Assembly (NCBI RefSeq): GCF_000737195.2
Contig: NZ_JALM01000020.1
Span: 1-64,000, forward strand
Length of the DNA: 64,000 nucleotides
Direction of reading: 5' to 3'
Source of the DNA: Sciscionella sediminilitoris
GTDB taxonomy: Bacteria > Actinomycetota > Actinomycetes > Mycobacteriales > Pseudonocardiaceae
Both the position numbers and the translations under genes were made by a program. The notes under the pieces are model-generated. The model ran no database searches. It was given only the letters and a program-made list of their open reading frames with translations, and was not told where the DNA came from. Below, piece by piece: positions 16,772 to 24,236 of this stretch; position 1 is the stretch's first letter, and each line of letters starts with the position of its first letter.

Positions 16772-17962
16772 TCACTGTCCGGCTGCTGGGATCCACGGAT
16801 ACAGGTAGTGCGCGGTGCCGTCGAGCACCGAGCTCATCCAGGCCGCGTAGTCCGGTGCCGTCATCCGGTCCCACGCCGGGGGATGCTCCACCTGACGCCG
16901 ACCGAGCCTGCGGCCGAGCGCGACGAGCCGGGCCGCCTCGGGATTGCGCACCCACCGGTACCGCGCGGCCAGCTCAGGCCAGTCCGGGTACGCGGCTGCC
17001 AGATCTTCGATGGCGAGCGCGTCCCGCAGCGCCTTGCCCGCCCCGCTCGCGGCGTGCGGGCGGACCAGGGCAGCGGCGTCCCCGGCGAGCAGCACGTCCC
17101 CGGTGTCCTCGGCAGGTGGCAGATCGGCGACCGGGTGCACGGAAAGCTCCGCCTCGCCGGTTCGCTCGACGAGCGTGGCCCACAGCGGCGGCAGATGCCG
17201 TCCGGCGAGCTGGTGCAGGAATCCGGCCGCGCTCCCGGGAAGGCCGCCGAACCCGGATTGTGCCGTGGACATCCCGGGCGCCCGCGGACCGTAGACGACC
17301 CAGTCGAGCCGCGTCCCCTCGACGCCGGGCACGAGGGCGAACACGCCGTGCCCGAACGGGAAACAGGTGGTGACGTAGGCCCCGTCGAGCAGCCCGAGGT
17401 CGAGATCGGCGATCCGGCCCGTGCCGTAGCTTCCGCGCCAGGCAACGTAATCCGCGTACTCGTGCCGGACCGTGCGGAACACCGAACGGTGCCCGTCCGC
17501 GGCGATGATCCGCGTGGCGGGGCGGATCCCGCCGTCACCGAACCGCAGCACCGTGTGCTTCCCGTCCCGCTCCATCCCGTACACCGCGCTGTCCCCGCGG
17601 TATTCGGACTCGGTGAGCCTGTCGCGCAGGGCGTGCCAGAGAAACCACCAGCCGGTCAGGGCAGCCTCGCTCGAATGGCTCCACGCGATGCGCCCGCGCG
17701 CGTCACCCCGCTCCGGGACGAGCCAGATTCTCCGGTGTACCAGTCGTTTCGGGGTATCCGGGCGCAGATAGCCGCGCGCCGTCAGGGATTCCCAGAGCGG
17801 TACCGGCAGCACCACCCCCATGCCGCGTTCGGTGAGCTCCGCCGCTCCGCGTTCGAACACGGTCGGCCGGTATCCGTTGCGGCGCACCGCGATCGCCGCG
17901 GCGCACCCCGCGATACTGCCGCCGACGATGGCGACATCCCGATCCTGGTTCATGTCCGTCAT
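16772..17962 (-). CDS. FAD-dependent monooxygenase (PHBH-type fold)
   Basis: A 396-residue class A flavin monooxygenase. The FAD motif VAIVGGSIAGCAAAIAVRRNG is at residues 9-29 (GxGxxG variant GGSIAG), followed by VFERG. The conserved segment DVLLAGDAAALVRPHAASGAGKALRDA contains the GD motif (LLAGDAAALVRPHAASG) that contacts FAD and NAD(P)H. The central domain is hydrophobic and substrate-binding. Such enzymes hydroxylate aromatic or heterocyclic substrates. ATG 17962 is chosen; ATG 17953 is equally possible. It is divergent from an NCS1 nucleobase/heterocycle permease with the GTTCCG-N5-CGGAAC dyad between, so the pair may take up and hydroxylate one heterocyclic compound. Confidence 0.85.
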   Translation of the reverse strand: MTDMNQDRDVAIVGGSIAGCAAAIAVRRNGYRPTVFERGAAELTERGMGVVLPVPLWESLTARGYLRPDTPKRLVHRRIWLVPERGDARGRIAWSHSSEAALTGWWFLWHALRDRLTESEYRGDSAVYGMERDGKHTVLRFGDGGIRPATRIIAADGHRSVFRTVRHEYADYVAWRGSYGTGRIADLDLGLLDGAYVTTCFPFGHGVFALVPGVEGTRLDWVVYGPRAPGMSTAQSGFGGLPGSAAGFLHQLAGRHLPPLWATLVERTGEAELSVHPVADLPPAEDTGDVLLAGDAAALVRPHAASGAGKALRDALAIEDLAAAYPDWPELAARYRWVRNPEAARLVALGRRLGRRQVEHPPAWDRMTAPDYAAWMSSVLDGTAHYLYPWIPAAGQ

Positions 17963-17997
17963 ATCCTGTTCCGCACACTCGGCGACGACAAGCTCGC

Positions 17998-18014
17998 GTT
18001 CCGTGCCACGGAAC
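17998..18014. promoter_or_regulatory. Shared dyad GTTCCG-N5-CGGAAC, copy 1
   Basis: The 17-mer GTTCCGTGCCACGGAAC is a full palindrome apart from its central base. It lies 36 bp upstream of the flavin monooxygenase start and 107 bp upstream of the divergent permease start. The same half-sites with the same spacing recur at 57081-57097 and 61158-61174, all outside coding sequence, so this is probably the operator of one regulator. Confidence 0.7.
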
Positions 18015-18121
18015 ACCAATCCCGGTCTGGTATCCGAGACTGCTTCGGAATCCGGGCACTGGCAGACCGGTGCACCGCATCCGATGCTGTGGCGGGGATC
18101 GAGCGACCAACGGAGGTGCGG

Positions 18122-19546
18122 ATGACCGAGGCCACGAGCGAAGCGGGCGCAGTGCGTTCCGGTGGACTGGTCGAACGGCGCTCGATCGGGGTGGTCCCGG
18201 ACGCCGAACGACACGGTCGGCCGGTGAACCAGTTCACCCTGTGGTTCGGCACGAATCTGCAGATCACCACGGTGGTCACCGGGGCACTCGCGGTGGTGTT
18301 CGGCTCCGGGGCGTTCTGGGCGGTGCTCGGTCTGCTGATCGGCAACGCGCTCGGCGGTGCGGTGATGGCGCTGCATTCGGCGCAGGGACCGAAACTCGGC
18401 CTGCCGCAGATGATCTCCAGCCGCGCGCAGTTCGGTGTCTTCGGTGCGGCGGTCCCGCTGGTGCTCGTGGTGCTGATGTACATCGGGTTCTTCGCCAGCG
18501 GGGCGGTGCTCGCCGGTCAGGCGCTGGCCAGCCTGCTCGGGGCACCGGACGTGCTCGGCATCGTGCTGTTCGCGGTGATCACCGCGGTGGTGACGGTGAT
18601 CGGCTACCGGCTGATCCATGCGGTGGGCCGGATCGCGAGCGTGGTGGGCGCGCTGGCCTTCCTCTATCTGGTGGTGCGGCTGTGCACCAGCGTGGATGTG
18701 CCCGCCATCCTGCATCCGGGCGGATTCGATTTCCCGCTGTTCCTGCTCGCCATCTCGCTCGCCGCTTCCTGGCAGCTCGCCTTCGGCCCCTATGTCGCGG
18801 ACTATTCGCGCTATCTGCCCCGGGCCACCTCCGCGCGGGCGACGTTCTGGTGGACCTTCGGCGGTTCGGTGCTCGGCGCGCAGTGGGCGATGACCTTCGG
18901 CGCGGTGGCCGCGGCCGCCGCGGGTGGCGCGTTCACCGGCCACGAGGTGAGCTACATCGTCGGACTCGGCGGGGCCGGGGCGATGGCGGGCGTGCTGTAC
19001 TTCGTGATCGCCTTCGGCAAGCTGACGGTCAGCGTGCTCGACGGCTACGGCGGGTTCATGACGATCACCACGATCATCAGCGGATTCCGCGGCCAGCGCG
19101 AGGTTTCGAAGTTCGCGCGGGCCGCGTGGATCGCCGCGATCATGGCCGCGGGCACCGTGCTCGCCCTCGCCGGGCGCGGCGATTTCCTGGACTCCTTCTC
19201 CACGTTCCTGTTGTTCCTGCTGACCTTCTTCACGCCGTGGAGCGCGGTGAACCTGGTCGACTACTACCTGATCGCGAAGGAGCGCTACGACCTGCCCGCG
19301 CTCTCCGATCCGGGCGGGCGCTACGGACGCTGGCGGATGCCCGCGCTCACCGCCTACATCCTCGGTGTGCTCGCCCAGCTGCCGTTCCTGTCCACGGCGT
19401 TCTACACCGGTCCGCTCGTGGAACCGCTCGGTGGCGCGGACATCTCCTGGATCATCGGGCTGGTCGTTCCCGCGGTGCTGTACTGGGTGCTGACCAAGCG
19501 CACCGGTTCGGTGGCTCCCGCGGAGACGATCCTTCCGCCCGGCTGA
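18122..19546 (+). CDS. NCS1 family permease (cytosine/purine/allantoin type)
   Basis: A 474-residue twelve-helix NCS1 nucleobase:cation symporter-1 family permease. Helix 1 is VNQFTLWFGTNLQITTVVTGALA, containing the family's N-x-Q-L-x3-F-like sodium/substrate segment. Later, SWQLAFGPYVADYSRYLPR is the well conserved helix 6-7 signature, and NLVDYYLIAKERYDL is the C-terminal one. GGAGG at 18112-18116 sits five bases before the ATG at 18122; the longer open frame upstream is non-coding. It is divergent from a flavin monooxygenase. The substrate is a nucleobase or related heterocycle by family knowledge. Confidence 0.9.
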   Translation: MTEATSEAGAVRSGGLVERRSIGVVPDAERHGRPVNQFTLWFGTNLQITTVVTGALAVVFGSGAFWAVLGLLIGNALGGAVMALHSAQGPKLGLPQMISSRAQFGVFGAAVPLVLVVLMYIGFFASGAVLAGQALASLLGAPDVLGIVLFAVITAVVTVIGYRLIHAVGRIASVVGALAFLYLVVRLCTSVDVPAILHPGGFDFPLFLLAISLAASWQLAFGPYVADYSRYLPRATSARATFWWTFGGSVLGAQWAMTFGAVAAAAAGGAFTGHEVSYIVGLGGAGAMAGVLYFVIAFGKLTVSVLDGYGGFMTITTIISGFRGQREVSKFARAAWIAAIMAAGTVLALAGRGDFLDSFSTFLLFLLTFFTPWSAVNLVDYYLIAKERYDLPALSDPGGRYGRWRMPALTAYILGVLAQLPFLSTAFYTGPLVEPLGGADISWIIGLVVPAVLYWVLTKRTGSVAPAETILPPG

Positions 19547-19552
19547 GCGGTT

Positions 19553-20902
19553 TCAGCCCAGCGAAGCGGTCTCGTCCAGATCCCTTCCCTTGGTCTCCGG
19601 GGCCATGAGCAGGCTGGCCAGCGCCCCGGAAAGGGCAATCCCCGCCGCGATGTACATCGTGGCCGAGAGGCCGAGATTGGCCAGCGCCCACGGGGTGGCG
19701 AAGGTGCCGACCGCGGCCCCGATCCGGCTGATCCCGGTGCACAGTCCGACAGCGGTGGCCCGCACCTGGGTGGGGAACAGCTCGTTCGGGTAGATCCACT
19801 CCAAAATGGATGGTCCGCCGTTGAACACCGCGTACGCGGCGAACGCCACGACCACGAGCAGGGTGCTCGCATCGGGTGCGATCGCGAGATAGAGCAGCCC
19901 GGCCCCGGAGACCAGGAATCCGCCGATCAGCACCGGGCGCCTGCCGATCCGGTCCACGAGCAGCAGCGCGAGCACATTGCCGACCAGGAAGAACACGTTG
20001 ATCAGCCCCGATCCGAGGTTGGCCTCGTTACCGTCCTCGAGCCGGAACAGGGAAAGGATCTGCGGTCCGAAGGCGTAGATCGCGAACAGCGGGACCACGG
20101 TCGCGGTCCAGAACAGCGAGATGAACACGACCCGGGACAGATAGCCCTTGCTGAGCACGGCGCGCACCGAACCGCCGCTCGGCTGGTCCTCGGGCAGATC
20201 GTCGAGCCGCGCGTCCGGGCCGATGGTCTTGCGCAGTACGGCGCGCGCCTCCTCGGTGCGCCCCTTGGCCGCGAGCCAGCGCGGTGATTCGGGGATGCTG
20301 GTGCGCGCGATGACGATCAGCACCGCGGGAACCGCGGAGGAGAGCAGCATCCATTTCCAGCCGTCCTCGACGTGCAGCAGCGCATAGCCGACGAACGCGG
20401 CCACCGTGGCCCCGACGAACCACATCGCGTTGAGCCCGCCGACCAGGCGCGCCCGCCAGGCCTTCGGGGCGAACTCCGCGACGAGCGCGGTGGCGATCGG
20501 GTAGTCGGCGCCGACCGCGATCCCGATCAGCAGCCGCAGCACGAACAGTTCCACCTCATTGGTGACGAAGAACTGCGCGACCGAGCACAGGATGATCGCG
20601 GCGAGGTCGATGGTGTACATCAGCTTGCGGCCGATCCGGTCGGTCACGCTGCCGAAAACCGCGCCACCGAGGAAAAGCCCGATCAGCGCCGAGGCTCCGA
20701 TGAGCCCGGACCACAACGCGCTCATCCCGAAGGCGGGCTGGATCTGCACGAGCGCGATCCCGATGATGGACAGGATGTAGCCGTCCAGGAACGGCCCGCC
20801 CGAGGAAAACAGGGCCAGCCGTTTGTGGAAGCCGTTGAGTTCCGCATTGTCCAGGGAACCGTGGGTCCCGGTGTTCCGGGTTTCGAGAGTCATGATGGTC
20901 AT
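19553..20902 (-). CDS. MFS transporter, last gene of the ALDH/M19 operon
   Basis: A 449-residue MFS permease of the sugar-porter/aromatic-acid (SP or AAHS-like) branch: LFSSGGPFLDGYILSIIGIA, VTDRIGRKLMY, PESPRWLAAKGR, DRIGRRPVLIGG and APETKGRDLDE. The N-terminal FLDGY helix resembles metabolite:proton symporters rather than drug exporters. The start at 20902 overlaps the preceding stop as ATGA, so it is coupled to the operon starting at 25714 and probably imports its substrate. It converges with the NCS1 gene with 6 bp between stops. Confidence 0.88.
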   Translation of the reverse strand: MTIMTLETRNTGTHGSLDNAELNGFHKRLALFSSGGPFLDGYILSIIGIALVQIQPAFGMSALWSGLIGASALIGLFLGGAVFGSVTDRIGRKLMYTIDLAAIILCSVAQFFVTNEVELFVLRLLIGIAVGADYPIATALVAEFAPKAWRARLVGGLNAMWFVGATVAAFVGYALLHVEDGWKWMLLSSAVPAVLIVIARTSIPESPRWLAAKGRTEEARAVLRKTIGPDARLDDLPEDQPSGGSVRAVLSKGYLSRVVFISLFWTATVVPLFAIYAFGPQILSLFRLEDGNEANLGSGLINVFFLVGNVLALLLVDRIGRRPVLIGGFLVSGAGLLYLAIAPDASTLLVVVAFAAYAVFNGGPSILEWIYPNELFPTQVRATAVGLCTGISRIGAAVGTFATPWALANLGLSATMYIAAGIALSGALASLLMAPETKGRDLDETASLG

Positions 20903-21546
20903 CCAACCGCGTTGTCGGGTGTGTTCTCCGGGACGAGAAATCGGCTCGCCGCCTCCGTCGCCGCGCGCCATTCCGCGGCGTTCACGTGCATTCCCCCTGC
21001 CGGGCCCGGGGATATTCGTGCGCCGTCCGGGATCTCGTCCGGGACCGTGAGCACGAGTCCGCGCTCGATTCCGTGCGGCGCCGGCGATCCGTGCACCGGG
21101 ACGCGCAGTAGCGTGCCGTCCGGGCCCGCCGCGATCCGCTCGGTGACCACACCACCGGTGACCGTGGCGACGGCGAACGGGCTCGCGTGGGTGCGCGCGG
21201 TCCACTGTGCCAGGGCCGGGCCGATCCCGGTTTCCCGCAGTATCACGGGCTTTCCGGTACCCAGCGCGAGTTCGGCGGCGAGCGGGCCGAGCAGCAGCGG
21301 CCCGCGCCCGGCCTCGTCGGCGAGCACCGCGTACTCCTCATCCCGGACCAGCCCGACCGCGGCGGCATCGGCCGGGAGACACGAGATTTCCCGCAGCAGC
21401 AGGGAAAGACCCGCGCCCTCGAGCAGTTCGGCGGCAAGTACCAGTTCGGCCGCGGCCACCGCTTCCCCGTGCGAGACCGCGCGGGCCCGCAGCGCGCGGT
21501 AGGCGGCCTCGCGCAGTTCACGGTCCGCGATCCTGGTGGTGTTCAT
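20899..21546 (-). CDS. Uncharacterised 215-residue protein, possibly DUF3726-like
   Basis: I do not recognise this protein with certainty. The first 50 residues form two amphipathic helices (RELREAAYRALRARAVSHGE, AVAAAELVLAAELLEG). The rest is alpha/beta with VAVATVTGGVVTERIAAG and HGIERGLVLTVPDE. No catalytic motif, signal peptide or membrane segment is visible. The length and the helical amino-acid-rich start recall the uncharacterised DUF3726 family, but that is a weak memory-based suggestion. It overlaps both neighbours by four bases (ATGA at each end), so it must be made together with the M19 protein and the MFS permease. Confidence 0.65.
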   Translation of the reverse strand: MNTTRIADRELREAAYRALRARAVSHGEAVAAAELVLAAELLEGAGLSLLLREISCLPADAAAVGLVRDEEYAVLADEAGRGPLLLGPLAAELALGTGKPVILRETGIGPALAQWTARTHASPFAVATVTGGVVTERIAAGPDGTLLRVPVHGSPAPHGIERGLVLTVPDEIPDGARISPGPAGGMHVNAAEWRAATEAASRFLVPENTPDNAVG

Positions 21547-22514
21547 CCTTGCCGCCCGGCGAACACGGTGTCGAAGAGCCGCAGCCAGTTCCCGCCGAGC
21601 ACCCCGGCCACCGTCTTCTCGTCCAGCCCTGCCGCGAGCAGTCCCTCGGTGAGGGAGGGGAAATCGGCCGGTCCGGCGAACCAGTCCGGCCAGGCGGGCC
21701 ATTGCGGGCGGGCGCCACGCGGTGGCTGCCAGCGGCCGTTGCGCAGCCAGCCGACGAAATCCTCCGGCTGGTTGCGGGTGCAGTCGCTGCCGATGCCGAC
21801 GTGTTCCGGGCCGATCTCGTCCACCAAGCGCGCGACCATGGCACAGAACCGGTCCCGCGGGGTTCGCTCCCCGCCGAGGACGTTCGGGTACAGGCAGCAG
21901 CCGACGACCCCGCCGCGCGCCGCGACCGCCTCGATGACCTCCGCCGGTTTGTTCCGCGGATGATCGAGGTACCAGGTCGGGTTGGCGTGGGTGATCGCCA
22001 CCGGAAGCGCGGAGGCGTCCACCGCGTCCCGGCTCGTGCGGTTACCCACGTGGGAGAGGTCGATCAGCATCCCGACCCGGTTCATCTCCTCAACGATGTA
22101 ACCGCCGAACCTGGTCAGCCCGGAGTCCTGCGGGTCGTAACAGGCCCCACCGACCAGGTTCTGGATGTTGTAGGTCAGCTGCGCGACACGCACCCCGAGC
22201 CGGTGGAACACCTCCACCATGCGGTAGTCGTCCCCGAACGGCGAGGTGTTCTGGAAACCGAGCAGCACCGCGACCTTGTCCTCTTCGCGGGCGCGCCGGA
22301 TGTCCGGGGTGTGCTCCGCGAGCAGGGCCAGGTCCGCGTTGTCCGCGGCGAGCCGGTACCAGGAACCGATCGCGCGCAGCGTCTCCTCGGGTCCCTCCCA
22401 CACGGCGCAGGTCGCGTTGACACCGGTCACCCCGCCGGTGCGCAGTTCGAGGAGCACATCGCGGTCCCAGTTGTTGATCTGCAACCCGTCCACGACGAGC
22501 TGTCGTTCGGCCAT
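21543..22514 (-). CDS. Atypical M19 (membrane dipeptidase-like) amidohydrolase
   Basis: A 323-residue protein of the renal dipeptidase (M19) fold. The late metal-site motifs IDLSHVGNRT and AITHANP are present, as is IGIGSDCTRNQPEDF-like sequence (HVGIGSDCTRNQPEDFVGW). The usual N-terminal D-G-H-x-D zinc pair is replaced by D-G-L-Q-I, and the usual bridging glutamate position reads GFQNTS. This variant pattern resembles an M19 subgroup that, from memory, sits beside betaine/dimethylglycine catabolic genes in pseudomonads, so the reaction need not be dipeptide hydrolysis. ATG 22514 follows AAGGGAG. The stop overlaps the next gene as ATGA. Confidence 0.8.
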   Translation of the reverse strand: MAERQLVVDGLQINNWDRDVLLELRTGGVTGVNATCAVWEGPEETLRAIGSWYRLAADNADLALLAEHTPDIRRAREEDKVAVLLGFQNTSPFGDDYRMVEVFHRLGVRVAQLTYNIQNLVGGACYDPQDSGLTRFGGYIVEEMNRVGMLIDLSHVGNRTSRDAVDASALPVAITHANPTWYLDHPRNKPAEVIEAVAARGGVVGCCLYPNVLGGERTPRDRFCAMVARLVDEIGPEHVGIGSDCTRNQPEDFVGWLRNGRWQPPRGARPQWPAWPDWFAGPADFPSLTEGLLAAGLDEKTVAGVLGGNWLRLFDTVFAGRQG

Positions 22515-22529
22515 TTTCGGCTCCCTTTC

Positions 22530-22592
22530 AGGGTTTCGAGGGGCTGAGGTTTCCCGGGCTAGGGTTTCCGGGGGCTAGGGTTTCCGGGGATA
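22530..22592 (-). repeat. Four-copy 16-bp tandem repeat at a gene junction
   Basis: Unit AGGGTTTCCGGGGGCT (plus strand) occurs as four adjacent copies at 22530-22545, 22546-22560 (15 bp), 22561-22576 and 22577-22592. The last two complete copies are nearly identical; the first two are diverged. The array covers the last codons and stop of the 553-residue gene and runs to within 16 bp of the M19 start, adjoining its ribosome site. Copy-number change would alter the C-terminus and the spacing between the two genes. Confidence 0.75.
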
Positions 22593-24236
22593 GAGCCAGT
22601 CGTCCGCCGCGCTGGTCAGCTCGTCCGCGCGCGGGGCACCGGAGAACAGCACCACCCGCAGCCAGTCCGTGGACTGCGGGTCGTAGTGCTCCATCCCGTA
22701 TCGGGCGAGCTGGAAACGCTGAATGTGCAACGGAAGGAAGTCCGCGGCGAGGAAATTCGCGCGCACCTCCGTGTAGGGCAACCCGTGCAGCGAACCCGCC
22801 CGCGCGATGATGCCGCGGTGCCGGGGATACGCGAGCAGGAACTCCGCGAGCGGCTGGCCGTCCGGTGCCGTGTCCAGATCGGCGCGCAGCGCGGCCACCT
22901 GGGCGGCGATATCGAGCGGGTACTCGACAGAGTCCCCCGGATCGGTTCCCCGCCGCCCTCGGCGCGGTTCCTCGTTGTTCGCCGAGCTGAACCAGAAATA
23001 CGTCCGGTCGCCGTGCTCGATCCGGTCTGCCCAACGGTAATCGGAGTCGAGCACCGAACGCAGCCTGGCACAGTCCCATTCGACCGGAACCCGCAGCGTT
23101 TCCGCGCACCACAACGATTTCTCGATCTCCGCGTCGAGTTCCGGGTACGGCTCGACGAGCACCGGTTCCAGGGCCCCGCAGGCCTCGGGGCCGTGCCCGC
23201 GCGCGGCGCGGTACAGCGCATCCCAGGCATGTTCGGTGGCGCGCCCGGACATCGTGCCCGCCCGGATGTATTCGGCGAGCAGCCCGGCGAGCTCGTCCAG
23301 CTGCGCGGCGAGCTCCGGGTACGGCAGATACGGGGCGGTATCCAGGTCCGCCCGCTCGCGGAAGTACTCCCGTGCGCGGTCGAGCAGTTCCCGGACCCGT
23401 TCGGTGTCCGCCCCGTCCGGCCGGGTTCGCCTGCCGCGCGCATGGGCGAGCGGGCGTTCCCGGGCGGTGCACCACGCATCGAGTACCCGCGGATGGTTCA
23501 CCACATAGGGCACCATGCCGAGCCCGGTCGCGTTGCCCAGCCCCAGATAACGGCGCCAGCGTTCGTCGAGCCGCGCCGCGCCGGGAACACGGGCGGCCGC
23601 ACAGTGCTCGGCGAGTTCGCAGCTGAACTCGCGCAGCAGCCAGGCGGCGAGCATCTGTGCCCGGTACGGTGCGCCGAGCGGGTGCTCCGCGCCGAGCTCG
23701 GTGAACCCGGCCATGCCGAACTTGCCGTTGCTGTAGAAGGCCGTGCTGCGCAGGATGTAGGCGGTGTCCCCGAGAACCGCGGTCTCCGGCTGGCCCCCGG
23801 ACGCGAGCCGATCCACCACATAGTCGAAGAACCGCCTGCTGCGATTGGCTCGCGTCCACACCAGTGTCCGCGTATCGGCCCGGCCCCGCTCCTGGTGCGG
23901 TACCTGCTCGCGCAGTGCGGCGAGCCGGGAGCGGTCCACCTCGCCCTCGACAAGGCAGGCCGTTACATCCCAGTTCCCGGCGATGACCCGGTCGGTGCGT
24001 TCGTGCTCGGCGACCCGGGTGGCGAACACCGCGAAGCCGAACACCCGGCCCGCGGCGCGAATCCGGTACACGGCCTCGCCGCGGCCCGCACCGTCGAGTT
24101 CCCAGTGCGCGGTCTCCACCGTCCAGCCACCCTCGGCCGCGGCGCGCAGGAAGGAGCGCGCGAAACTGTGCCGGGTACCGCGGGCCGCGCCGAGTTCTTC
24201 GGGGGCGAGCGCGATATCCGCGGGGCGGGTGTTCAC
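22575..24236 (-). CDS. Uncharacterised 553-residue protein of the ALDH/M19 operon
   Basis: A large soluble protein I cannot assign. It has no signal peptide, no membrane helix and no nucleotide or flavin motif I know. Conserved-looking segments are DTAYILRSTAFYSNGKFGMAGF (core AFYSNGKFGMAGF), LGLGNATGLGMVPYVVNHPR, YFWFSSANNEEPRRGRRG, and near the C-terminus LPYTEVRANFLAADFLPLHIQ followed by FQLARYGMEHYDPQSTDWLR. The glycine/asparagine-rich LGNATGLGM and the FSSANNEEPR segment look like active-site or cofactor loops. The GTG start at 24236 overlaps the aldehyde dehydrogenase stop as GTGA. Its place between that enzyme and the M19 protein implies a catalytic role in the same pathway. Confidence 0.72.
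   Translation of the reverse strand: MNTRPADIALAPEELGAARGTRHSFARSFLRAAAEGGWTVETAHWELDGAGRGEAVYRIRAAGRVFGFAVFATRVAEHERTDRVIAGNWDVTACLVEGEVDRSRLAALREQVPHQERGRADTRTLVWTRANRSRRFFDYVVDRLASGGQPETAVLGDTAYILRSTAFYSNGKFGMAGFTELGAEHPLGAPYRAQMLAAWLLREFSCELAEHCAAARVPGAARLDERWRRYLGLGNATGLGMVPYVVNHPRVLDAWCTARERPLAHARGRRTRPDGADTERVRELLDRAREYFRERADLDTAPYLPYPELAAQLDELAGLLAEYIRAGTMSGRATEHAWDALYRAARGHGPEACGALEPVLVEPYPELDAEIEKSLWCAETLRVPVEWDCARLRSVLDSDYRWADRIEHGDRTYFWFSSANNEEPRRGRRGTDPGDSVEYPLDIAAQVAALRADLDTAPDGQPLAEFLLAYPRHRGIIARAGSLHGLPYTEVRANFLAADFLPLHIQRFQLARYGMEHYDPQSTDWLRVVLFSGAPRADELTSAADDWLYPRKP

Noticed and set aside
16808-18121. Long open frame fused upstream of the NCS1 permease (912 codons in total)
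   Set aside because: The upstream part is antisense to the flavin monooxygenase and lacks any domain; GGAGG and ATG at 18122 mark the true start.
22528-23859. 443-codon minus-strand frame overlapping the 553-residue gene
   Set aside because: It is a shifted-frame shadow; the 553-residue frame has natural amino-acid composition, conserved-looking motifs and a GTGA junction with the aldehyde dehydrogenase.
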